Below, piece by piece: positions 11,311 to 21,030 of a stretch of 64,000 nucleotides of DNA. The notes below the pieces were generated by a model, which was not told where the DNA came from, searched no databases, and was given only the letters and a program-made list of their open reading frames with translations. A program made the translations under genes and the position numbers. Source of the DNA: Stichopus chloronotus. Its lineage: Eukaryota > Echinodermata > Holothuroidea > Aspidochirotida > Stichopodidae. The stretch spans positions 20,200,446 through 20,264,445 of the forward strand of contig CM037850.1 in NCBI GenBank assembly GCA_021234535.1, given 5' to 3'. Position 1 is the first letter of the stretch. Every line of letters starts with the position of its first letter.

Positions 11311-12978
11311 AAAAGGAGAGTTTGTTTATCAAATGTGTGAAGGCAAAGATTAAGAGCTGGTGTGAAGGTATGACACCAATACCTTGGAAGAAGTCATGCC
11401 AATGGAAAGTATCTGATCTTTTTGTCACTTGCAACTTAACTCTTGCAAACAAAAGAGTAAAAACCAGATCCTCACCTACCAAGCCATTAAGTTATACAGA
11501 CATATTTATATATTATTATGACATATTCATATGACTGGAGCATTGGAAATCTCAATGATGTTAATATGGTTATGATTTTAACCTTGAAGTTTCTTCAAGA
11601 CATGACAATCACTGAAGCCATTGCAAAGTTTTATCTGCCCAAAGATGCACCTCTAGGCGAAGATGACATCAAAGCCATTCTAAACAGTGCTAATGAGAGA
11701 AATAAGAACTGCATTGTGCTGGATGGAATCGAGGAGTATAATCACAAACCTGAGGATGGACAAGCCTCTGCTGTTGATACAGTTATGAATGAAGATCAGT
11801 TATCTAACTGCACAGTACTACTTACATCTCGCTCAGACTTTGAACATGGGTTCTGTCAGTTTCCAAAGTTAAAATTGGGACAGTTTGGTAAAAAAGAGAG
11901 AGGCTTGTACATTGATCGAATTGTTCCTGAAGACAAAGAAAGGCAGTAAAAGTTGAAAATGGCTATTCAGAGTTCTGATTTTCTTCGAGACATTTGCAGT
12001 AATGCCCTCCTCTTTGTGTTTGTTGTCCACAACATTGAGCCTTTACTTGAAGGAGATATCAAAGATCATTTAGAAAGAGTTGGTCCATTCATGCAACTCA
12101 TGGTTGATAACTTACTATCTGCAAGTAAATTGGCACAATCGAAAAGAGACACCCAAGGTATGGAGCACTCAGATAAGCTAGCAGAAATAGCTCTTAATGG
12201 AATATGCAAAGGACAGCAAATATTATTGTGGCAAAAGAGTTTTCTTGAAGAAAAAGTCCCAAATTTGAAAATGTGGATAGAATCCGGAATTCTTGTTGAG
12301 GAAGAAAATGTTCTTGTGAGAAGAAGGAGTCAGGAAAGAAAAGACCAAGAAGGACATGTTGAAGAAGAAATGCCTGACTTAGAAGTAAATATCCAGTCTA
12401 AACGAAAAGCTGAAGTGCAGTTACAGCATGGCCGTAAACGAATAAAGCAGGAATTGAAGTCAGGAGGTAGTCAATCAGGAGTATCATATGAGAAGATGAT
12501 AAAAGACTCAAGTCAGAGTGCCAGTAGTGTTTCAGATCCTCGTAAAGTGTCGCTGCTGGTGAAGTTTTTGCATAAAGTAATCCAAGAATGGTTTGCTGCC
12601 AAACATTTTTCATCAATTCTCAAATGTAAGATTCTTGATAATTGTCACCAAGACTTTCTTCACAGACACCTCAGATTGATAAATCCTACAGATCTTCATT
12701 ACGTTCTTCGTTTCACAAGCTATCTCTGTCCTTTCAACGGTTACTGCATCATGAAAGGTCTTCACAAAGTTTACAAGAGAAAAGATGGCGCTATTCAAGA
12801 AAGTGTATCCAGTTGTATCGCACTTTGTTTTGCTGAATTTGATTCATCCATTGAGGATGACAACATTCATAATGCTGTGAGGCAAGTCTTGAGAAATGCT
12901 GTCACAATAAGAGGTGAAGACAACAGGCTATTGCAACGGTCGAAGCTCTCGATGTTGGAGTATGCATCTAATTCAAAG
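11311..12978 (+). pseudogene. degenerate NACHT (NLR-like) exon, Walker A segment missing
   Basis: A large exon follows 'ccttgttgcag', joins the DED2 exon in phase 1, and ends before GTAATC in phase 0. Its first part has the pre-NACHT region (CEGMTPIPWKKSCQWKVSDL ... SYTDIF). Where the P-loop should follow there is only an ATT-rich junction near 11508-11520, and the frame changes. Reading resumes with the post-P-loop helix (SYDWS), the LTLKFLQDMTITEAI region, Walker B (NCIVLDGIEEY) and sensor 1 (VLLTSRSD). An in-frame TAA follows at 11947-11949. Beyond it come the winged-helix-like segment and the KFLHKVIQEWFAAKHF motif typical of the NLR HD2 region. In intact NACHT proteins the P-loop binds ATP/dATP for oligomerisation. 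Its loss plus the frame change and stop indicate a non-functional gene, or an assembly error if the base calls are wrong. No leucine-rich repeats are seen. Confidence 0.75.
12300..12540 (+). other. charged insertion with bipartite NLS-like motif
   Basis: Between the winged-helix-like part and the HD2 motif lies a low-complexity stretch of about 80 residues rich in K, R, E, S and Q. It contains KRKAEVQLQHGRKRIKQE, two basic clusters about ten residues apart, which fits the bipartite nuclear-localisation consensus. It sits inside the decayed NACHT exon, so it may be relict. Confidence 0.45.
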
Positions 12979-13608
12979 GTAATCATAACATCACTAATCA
13001 CTCGGTTTTGGATGTAGTTTCAGCTAGGCTACTTATCATTATTGCAATTTGCACTACTGAATTGTATCCATTGGAATAGTAGGATGTGTGTAGTTTACTA
13101 CAGTAAAATACATTGTCTGCCATATGTAAAAAAAATATAGTAAATCAGCATGAAAGGACACTTAACACAGATTACCAGTGTCTCATGTGCTTCTTAGATC
13201 TTCTGAAGGCCCTTAGATTGTCCTTTTACCAGTGGTGGTGATATGTTGATGTCACATATAGAAACGTGTGGAAATCACTAACAACTAATATCATATGTTA
13301 GTAACTTGTGTTCTATTCTTGGCAAAAAAAAATATATTGATCATGAATGCTCTAGATACAGGATTTTGATAACCTGTCCCCATTGGTTTCCACTGTTTCC
13401 ATGGATATGTCTGAGTAAGTGTAAAAGCTAAGTTAATGGTTCTCTAAATCCACCACAACAACATTGAATGATCACCTTTTAATATTGTAGTTTTACGTTG
13501 AGTGTGTAGGTTCTGTATTTGTTTGTAGTGTTCTAGATCAGTTTAATCACATGTGGCTATTGAACATCTGTCTTTACTTAAAACATTTTCTGTATTTTAC
13601 AAATTAAG

Positions 13609-13791
13609 CAACAAATCAATGTAAGACATCTGAGCTTGATGGATGTGCTTAACAAGGTGACTCAGGAACAAGTGACATTGAACAGTGGCATCATCGTACC
13701 ATGGCTCACCAACATTGAAGCGGTATCAGTATGTCAGTGGCACCAGAAACTGGATGAGGTGGATTGCATGAACCTTGTGCAGTGGACTTAA
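13609..13791 (+). CDS. probable C-terminal exon of the DED-DED-NACHT gene
   Basis: This 183-nt exon starts after 'tttacaaattaag' and ends in TAA at 13789-13791. It is phase 0, matching the phase-0 end of the large exon at 12978. It encodes 60 residues starting QQINVRHLSLMDVLNKV and ending in DCMNLVQWT, with no start codon of its own. The acceptor has a modest pyrimidine tract. The tail has no recognised domain. If the model is right, the protein ends shortly after the HD2-like region, without leucine-rich repeats. The frame is intact here. Confidence 0.5.
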   Translation, partial: QQINVRHLSLMDVLNKVTQEQVTLNSGIIVPWLTNIEAVSVCQWHQKLDEVDCMNLVQWT

Positions 13792-15417
13792 AGAGGCAAT
13801 GTAAAGTATACTGTACTAAATACATTTGTATTTTCCTATTCCATTCAAAAGAATGGCATTACACTAATGTCTAGATAGTAAATTAACATATAACTACATG
13901 TTAATGTAGAAAACTCTGAGAAATTTCTAATGTATGGCTCTTCTTTGAAAAATGGTGCTGATATGGTATAGATATTTACACACTGTAGCAGAGCATAGGA
14001 GGTTAGATGTCGGGTACCTGAAGGAAAGGAAAGACAAGTGTAATTACTACCACTGTACAACTGACGGATTTAAAGTATTGAGAAAAAGTAATAGTAAAAA
14101 GTTTTACTGGAAATTTTGCATTGATTTTCTTTACCTACCATGCATATAAATGTAATAATTCAGGTGAGTTTTGATCGCACAAAGTTAAACAGTTCAAAGG
14201 TATAATTTAATCCAGTGTAAATAGTTAAAACTACTTATTTATAACTTGAATTCAGAAATATACAAAATAAGTAACGTATTACATGTAAACTTAGCATGTA
14301 CAGTAAATTTTGTTAACAAGGACACTTGTCAACTATTTCCAAAAATGGCAGTGTAAGTCATAATCTGGCAACTGCAAACAATGTACCTGAGATTAACATT
14401 CACTACCTTGGGTCCCAGTATTTTGCTATATACAGTCAATTCACTGCATGAATTACACTAACATGATCCTATTCAGTACAGTACATTTTGGCAATATCTG
14501 TGCCTATCAGGTCATGCTTTTAAAGTGAGCTCGCAGAGTGTAAATAACTTGCATTTGATCTTATTAAAAAAAAAAAAAATGTTTTATGTTGTACAGTTTC
14601 CATGTGCTCTGTGACTAGAAAAGTAATTTTTGTGCAGCTGTTTATTTTAAAGATGAGCAATTAACTTTAGGATGTAAGTGCATGTTCTTCAAGCCATCCA
14701 TGCTCGAGTGTAACATCACTGGTTCCTTAATAACTTGGCAATGCTCTTTACTTAAATGCTAGAAGCTTGACATAGCATGATATATTCAAGTGTTCATGAT
14801 TAGTTTAATTGTGGCATGCCCAAACATAGTTCTACAGCATTAGTTTATGAGCATAACAAAAGTGCTTACAGCGCAGATCAAGTGTTAGCATAACTGCATA
14901 TGTTTAGCTCAAGATTAATAGAAAATGTAAACAAAAAAACATGCTGTGCAAATATGAATATGTGTATGTTTCTATCCATTTAGAATGTCAATTCAAATAA
15001 ACCCACAGATGTAATGCTGTGCACAAGCAATTCAAGACATTGATATGAAAGTCGATGAATATGAGAATAAATTACTTGCATCATCTTCCGATTTATCAGA
15101 ATATTGTGTATCTCTGTGCTGATGGATAAAACCCAACTTCCAGTGTGCAGACAGTATTCATAATGATATGTGATAATGCATGATGTTCTTTGGATTGCCC
15201 AAGAAGAAATGCAAGCTCTCAGTTTCTAGCTTTAAGGGGGCATGAGCTGTGTCAACGTTGCTACAATTACATCTCAAGGTCTTACCTTGAACTTAAGATC
15301 TTATTCCCTGTCTCAGTAATTGTATTTAAGTAGAGATACAGTAGCATCCCATTTTTATGTTTAGCATTTATTCAGTTTTTGGCATTTGTCTTTTGCCATG
15401 TTGTAATTTTTTTAAAG
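13792..15417. other. 3' region, no gene seen
   Basis: AT-rich sequence downstream of the TAA stop. AATAAA occurs only far downstream (near 14997). No other gene, RNA or repeat family is recognised. Confidence 0.45.
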
Positions 15418-15494
15418 CCTGGAAGTTTCAAATCCTCCACCAGACATCACAGATGAAACTGTAATAAGTGAAATGAAGTTAAGAAACATGAAAA
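15418..15494 (+). CDS. candidate orphan exon
   Basis: A 77-nt interval lies between a pyrimidine-rich acceptor ('gtaatttttttaaag') and a consensus donor (AAAA then GTGAGT). One frame is open and reads LEVSNPPPDITDETVISEMK followed by LRNMK. Entry is in phase 2 and exit in phase 1. It does not match a neighbouring exon border in phase and no partner exon was found. It may be left over from a gene disrupted by the R2 element that starts about 140 bp downstream. Confidence 0.35.
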
Positions 15495-15633
15495 GTGAGT
15501 ATCTGTGTGTGCTTGTATTTGAATTACCTATTAATGTGATTGCTAATTGCTTGCTGTATTTACCATGTACGTTGCACCTGTAATGATGCTGTTGCAATTA
15601 GCAAAAACTTAGTATGAAAGAAGTAAGTATTGT

Positions 15634-17852
15634 TATCTCATCGCCCTATAGGGCAAGATGAGATATTGTAGTCACTTGGCCAGTGGAGCTATATATTGTA
15701 CTGTGCACCCATGGGAGAATGGTTGCCATGGAAATGCTTTTAGTGGATGAGTAGCGACACCCCAAGGGTACCCCATGGTAGAGTGACCATGGGTACAGGA
15801 GGGTCCTGTTGGGTGGTATAAATGAAAACGTGTCCGTGCCAGTGCGGGTGTGTGTGGGTTGTGTGTGTGCGCGTCCGGACTTGTACAAACTGTGGTTTTT
15901 CCAGAATAGTTGGAAAAATAGATGAACGATTAAGTTTAAACTTGGTAAGGTTGTGCATGATGCCAATACGTCCAAGATGTATTAGTTGTATGGTAAATCC
16001 AGTCAAATTTGCTGATTTTTTAGAAAACAAAAGCAATATTGCCCCAAAATTTGTATTTCCAGCATATCTTGAGAACTATTAGACCAATTAACTTCAATTT
16101 GTGTAAGTACTTACCTGAGAACACATTGTTCAACATAATATTACTGTAATGATAAACCCAGTGACTTTTGCTGATTTTTGAAAAAAAGAAGAAGCTAATT
16201 TTGCCCCAAAATTTGTATTTCCAGCATATCTTGAGAACTATTAGATCAATTAACTTAAATTTTTGTAAGTACTCACCTCAGAACACATTGTTCAACATAA
16301 TATTACTGTAATGATAAACCCAGTGACTTTTGCTGATTTTTGAAAAAAAAAGAAGCTAATTTTGCCCCAAAATTTGTATTTCCAGCATATCTTGAGAACT
16401 ATTAGACCAATTAACTTAAATTTTTGTAAGTACTCACCTCAGAACACATTGTTCAACATAATATTACTGTAATGATAAACCCAGTGACTTTTGCTGATTT
16501 TTGAAAAAAGAAGAAGCTAATTTTGCCCCAAAATTTGTATTTCCAGCATATCTTGAGAACTATTAGATCAATTAACTTAAATTTTTGTAAGTACTCACCT
16601 CAGAACACATTGTATAACATAATATTACTGTAATGATAAACCCAGTGAATTTTGCTGATTTTTTTTTTAAAAAGAAAGCTAATTTTGCCCCACAATTTGT
16701 ATTTCCAGCATATCCTGAGAACTATTAGACCAATTAACTTTAATTTTTTGTAAGTACTTACCTCAGAACACAGTCTTCAACATAATATTACTGTAATGAT
16801 AAACCCAGTGAATTTTGCTGATTTTTGAAAAAAAGAAGAAGCTAATTTTGCCCCAAAATTTGTATTTCCAGCATATCTTGAGAACTATTAGATCAATTAA
16901 CTTAAATTTTTGTAAGTACTCACCTCAGAACACTTTGTTCAACATAATATTACTGTAATGATAAATCCAGTGAGTTTTGCTGATTTTTGAGAAAAAAAAG
17001 CCAATTTCGCCCCAAAATTGGTATTTCCAGCATATCGTGAGATGTATTTGTGCATTTAATGCAAAATTTTGCAAGGACTTACTTGAGAATGTAGTATTCA
17101 CGGTATATCACTTTTGCATTAAAGAGAGTGAAATTTGCCGATTTTTTTAGAAAAAAGGCCAATTGTGGCCCAAAATTTTTGTATTTCCACCATATCTTGA
17201 GAGCTAATTAAGCATTATAGGCAAAATTTTGCACGGCCGTTCCTATGAACACAATAATGAAGACACAGTATATCACTCTTATAGTAAACTGGTGAAATTG
17301 TATGATTGTTTGGTAGAAAACTTAGAGCCATCATCTGGGTCAATAGACACCACCTTTTTAATTTAGCCAAAACATCTTCAGTAGAACTGGCGCCTGTGGA
17401 TAATGTCTTTTATGAGAACATTATTTTCAGGTCAAACAATTATTTTAGCAGAACCAGGTCCTGCACATGTAAATAGGAGACTTATGTGCCAATACCCATA
17501 GAGGGATGCTCTCATATTATGCCCCTAACCCTAGCCACAAAGCCTAACCTACATGGAATAACCCAATGTTATAATTGTGTTATGTAGCGTAATATGCACA
17601 GATACTTTTGAACCGTTATTGCTATTGTTACTTGAGCCTAGTAGCACCACGCTATAACCTTACGTTTGCTGCGTTACAGTAGATATCAGTATTGAGATGC
17701 TTACCACCATTTTATGCTTGAAGAAAATTTGTCACTTATTTACAACCAGTTCCCCGAACTAGGTCTTTGTGAGATGTGGTTGCAGTAAACTGTCACAAAT
17801 CAATGCATGTTGGCAATAAGATATGCAACTCCGTGGATTGCCCTCTTGTTTT
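15634..17852 (+). mobile_element. R2 element, copy 1 (tandem-repeat core, hairpin end)
   Basis: The left end holds a palindrome, 'atctcatcgccctatagggc' then 'aagatgagat'. It is followed by a GT-rich microsatellite (15845-15880) and a core of about eight units of 161 bp from near 15990 to 17180. Each unit carries 'tttgccccaaaatttgtatt', 'catatcttgagaactattag' and 'cacattgttcaacataatat'. The right flank (17190-17852) ends 'ccgtggattgccctcttgtt'. The same ends and core occur at 23727-25695 (inverted) and 38572-41110. There is no transposase, so it is non-autonomous. A hairpin end, tandem core and microsatellite recall Helentron-derived or 'pearl'-type elements of marine invertebrates. That classification is inference. 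Confidence 0.8.
15990..17180 (+). repeat. 161-bp tandem repeat core of R2 copy 1
   Basis: 'GCCCCAAAATT' or close variants recur at about 16041, 16203, 16364, 16525, 16687, 16850, 17009 and 17168, a spacing of 159-163 bp. Inner units are more alike than the outer ones, as expected for turnover by unequal exchange. Confidence 0.85.
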
Positions 17853-18290
17853 AAATTTCAAGTAGATGGTAATTCCTACCAAACTCGCGTGACCCACAAA
17901 ATGTGCGCTCCTTTTTTAGATTAAAATCCTCCCAAATCCTTATTCGCTACCTAGGTGTAAATATTTGGAATACCCTCCCTGCAGCACAGCAAATGCTTGA
18001 ACACTTAAAACCAATTTAGTTTGTAAGCAGGATTAATTTCACCTGTTCTGGATTAATTTTCCTTGTATTCTTGTTTTCTTTGCTGTTTGTTCTCTTTTCC
18101 CTTTGTTTTTGTGTATTGATTTAGCTTTGTTTCTTTCTTTCTTTCTTTCTTTCTTTCTTAGGGGTGATTACCTTTCAGAAGCTTTTTGTAATCACTCCTC
18201 AGCCTCTTTAACTACATATTTCATTGTAATTTTTCTTTTTAACTAGTCATAACGTGACTGAAATAAAGTTACAGTTACAAGAGTTTTCGG
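17853..18290 (+). mobile_element. 5'-truncated non-LTR retrotransposon (LINE) 3' fragment
   Basis: The short frames read NSYQTRVTHKMC and, after a frame change, SSQILIRYLGVNIWNTLPAA ending near KPI and a TAG. The 'Y-x-G-x-x-I-W-N-x-L-P' pattern is characteristic of the extreme C-terminus of CR1/L2-type LINE reverse-transcriptase ORFs. A CT-rich 3' UTR follows with a (TTTC)n run near 18130-18160, then 'gactgaaataaagttacagt' close to exon 3 of FREP copy C. Only the tail of the element is left and it is not functional. Confidence 0.6.
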
Positions 18291-18398
18291 ACCAAACTGA
18301 AGGTCTCTTGATAAATTGATTGGAAATCAAGTTAGTTCACCAATAGATCGGGATGCACTTGTAAGGTGAAAATGTACAACTACGTTTTCAACACTCAC

Positions 18399-19216
18399 CG
18401 TCCATCCTCCCCCATCAATTGAATTGTTACAGAATACTCGAAAAGGTTCCGGAGACCCTAACGGCTGAATAGTGTACACACCGAATGCTCCATCAAAGTT
18501 GTCGCACTTTTCGTATATTTCTCTGCAGTCCCTCTTGTAATCGGACTGTGCATCGTAACAGTAACTACCAGAATTGTAATCTGTTGCACGAATGATGAAA
18601 ATAAAAAAAAAATAAAAAGTGAAGAACAAGGACTATTTGAAGTAAAATTAAATCCCAATCCCGTTAAGCCAGTCCTGTTTCATCTCACTTTCTTTCATTT
18701 TCCGATATGCCATCGACAGCGTGGATTGGGTGTAGGCTAATTGGAGCCAACGTCCCAATAAGCCAATAAGAAATGTACAGCGGTTTCTCTCACATAACTA
18801 TGGCTAGCCAATGTATTACTAAAACCGATATTAACGTAGTATCTCCATAAGCCACTGTATTCTTGGATTCTCCATGATCTTCTTCTTTATCGAGGTTCTG
18901 TCGGTAATGGAAACATTAAAGAAATCACTGTTACTGACGATTAACTACAATGTACCGTTTACTCGAGCCCTTTTCTCACCTGATGAGAAGAGAGCAAAGA
19001 AACGGTTAAACTAACCCTGTTTAATAGCCTCATCTTGAGCATATGGAAGAATAGCACGTAAGACTTGTTGACGCTAAACAGGTTTCTCCCGTAACACAAT
19101 TTTCTTGACCGGAGTCACTCTGATAGAGTTTTAAAGTTACTTACCTGTTGGGTATGGCAACCACACCACCACAAAGAAACAGCAAAGAGGAACACTATAA
19201 ATGAATTCCCTACCAT
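18399..19216 (-). pseudogene. FREP copy C, exons 1-3 only
   Basis: Exon 1 (19145-19216, 24 codons) encodes a signal peptide, MVGNSFIVFLFAVSLWWCGC. Exon 2 is 18840-18897 and exon 3 is 18399-18580. Exon 3 starts the fibrinogen C-terminal domain: SYCYDAQSDYKRDCREIYEK, GVYTIQPLGSPEPFRVFCNN, DGGGWT, with the first conserved cysteines. It ends at a normal GTGAGT donor. Exons 4-5, which hold the calcium site and the ligand-binding end, are absent downstream. A LINE tail, R2 copy 1 and then the NACHT gene follow instead. The expected donor of exon 2 reads CT where copy A has GT, although the phase would otherwise be kept. The gene is most likely non-functional. Confidence 0.7.
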
Positions 19217-20068
19217 TGTAACTATGATTTTTAAACAAAGTTGAAGTGGACGATGTTTAAGCTATACACTTTTCCTTATCCTTTCTCTAAGAGCTTAAAC
19301 TAAAGATAAACTTCAAAGATTTTAGACCTATCTAATTGAAAAACAGATCGTCAACATAACAGCAGGCTTGCTTATTAAATTAGAGAAACCTTAAAGGAAC
19401 ATTGTGCATTGTGAACACTGTGCAACATTTATCAAATTGACGGAATTCCTATGAATGTATCACTGGCTGACAACAAACCAGCCAAAATTGTGACAGAGTG
19501 TCTCCAGTCGTCAGGTGAGCAATACGATTTAATGTTACCTTATCCTTGAGTGAGGTCATCTGTTTTACGTGAGAAAACCTCAAATTTAAATTGAGTATCG
19601 CATGACTATAGGTGTAAGGGATTTATTTGTTAGCATGTTAGGTGTCATGTCAGTTTCACTTATTAACTTTGCAGAATGGACTTTTATATCATGTTTGTAA
19701 CGTTTTCTGCACCATTGTTTTAGATTACTTTAACTTTTTACATTATATCATACATTGATATTGACGTGATGGGATCATGGTTCACAGGTTCATCATTTTA
19801 ACCTTTTGTGTTGATTTAAAGTGTTTTTCGATGCCCGGGTGATGATGGAATTGATTCTTGGTGGAATTACTATTTAAACGTTTTTAGAGAGATGTTAACT
19901 GATATATAACATTCCTTTAAACTAGCACCTGTCTCTGTCAGTCAAATACATGATAAGATTAACATGATAAGATCGAAAAGATGGTTAGACCTACATTATT
20001 ACCCTTAACTTGACATTGTATTTCCAAATGCAGGTGTAAACCCTGAACTGACGTCACTTATCAAGCCT
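19217..20068. other. upstream of FREP copy C, no gene seen
   Basis: This holds the putative promoter side of FREP copy C. No clear TATA box or initiator can be singled out, and no other feature is recognised. Confidence 0.4.
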
Positions 20069-20204
20069 ATGAGGTTGCAACCGGCGAATATTGTTTACCG
20101 GTCGTCACAACAAAACAGAGTTGGGTCTTGTAGGGTTGGAATCATGTCTAGAGAATTGACTGTAGCTTTGCACTATTTGGTGACTATCCTTACATACTGT
20201 CGGT

Positions 20205-21030
20205 TCCTCACATCATTTCCCCCCTTTCCCATTTTGTGTCTCTTCTCTTTTTCTTTCCCCCAAATTCTTTATCCCCTTCCCCATAACCGGTCCTTTCCAC
20301 GCTTCTCTCCACCCTTTATGTTCAGTCCCTTCTGTTCTTTTAAACTCTCTGCTAGATTTGTCTATTTCTTGTCCTTTGCAGGGTATCGGTTCCTAATACT
20401 CAGTCCCTTCCCCATTACTCCTCCCTTTCCAGTCGCTTCCCCTTTCCAATATCTTTCCCATAGTTAAATATTTAATCGTGCTAGTATGGTTCTTTTCCTT
20501 TCCTTTGTCCTCTCCGCATTTCTCTTCCTGATTTCCCGTCCCTCCCCATTTGGTGTCCCATTCCCAGTCTCTGTCCCTCCGTATTTCTCTCTTCCTAAAA
20601 CGTTTTTTGCCCGTTCTTTATTCCCATTATCTATTCTTTTCCCCCTTCCCCAATATCTCTCCACCATTTTCTGTCGTTCCACCCCCTATTATCAGTTTCT
20701 TCCTCATGTTATTTACCTTTCTCAGCCTCTATCCCTTCCGGGCACCTGTCTCTTATTTGGTCTCTGTCCATGTCCCATTCTTATGCCTTCTCCAGTCTCA
20801 GTAGATTCTTCTTTCTATCCCTGTCTCTTCCCCATTTTCCATGCGTTGTCGATTCTGTGTACCTCCCTTATGTATTTTGTGTCCCCATTCTCTTCCGAGG
20901 TCTCTGCTTCCCTCCTCCTTTCCTGTCCCCTACACTCTATCAGTAAGCTCTTCTTTTCTCTTAACTTCCCATTCTACTTTAACTTCCATTCTCTGTTCCC
21001 TATCTAGTCTCTGTCCCTTTTCCCATTTTC
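20205..21030 (+). repeat. long pyrimidine-rich (C/T) tract
   Basis: About 800 bp of strongly C/T-biased sequence is made of degenerate 'ttcccctttcccattt'-like and 'tctctgtccct'-like blocks. The opposite strand is purine-rich. The open frames here (rich in S, F, P and L, or in R, E, G and K) follow from the base bias and are not genes. Confidence 0.75.

Noticed and set aside
15740..16036. Open frames with HTHTHT-type runs in R2 copies
   Set aside because: They are translated microsatellite plus repeat core, and the same frames recur broken in other copies.
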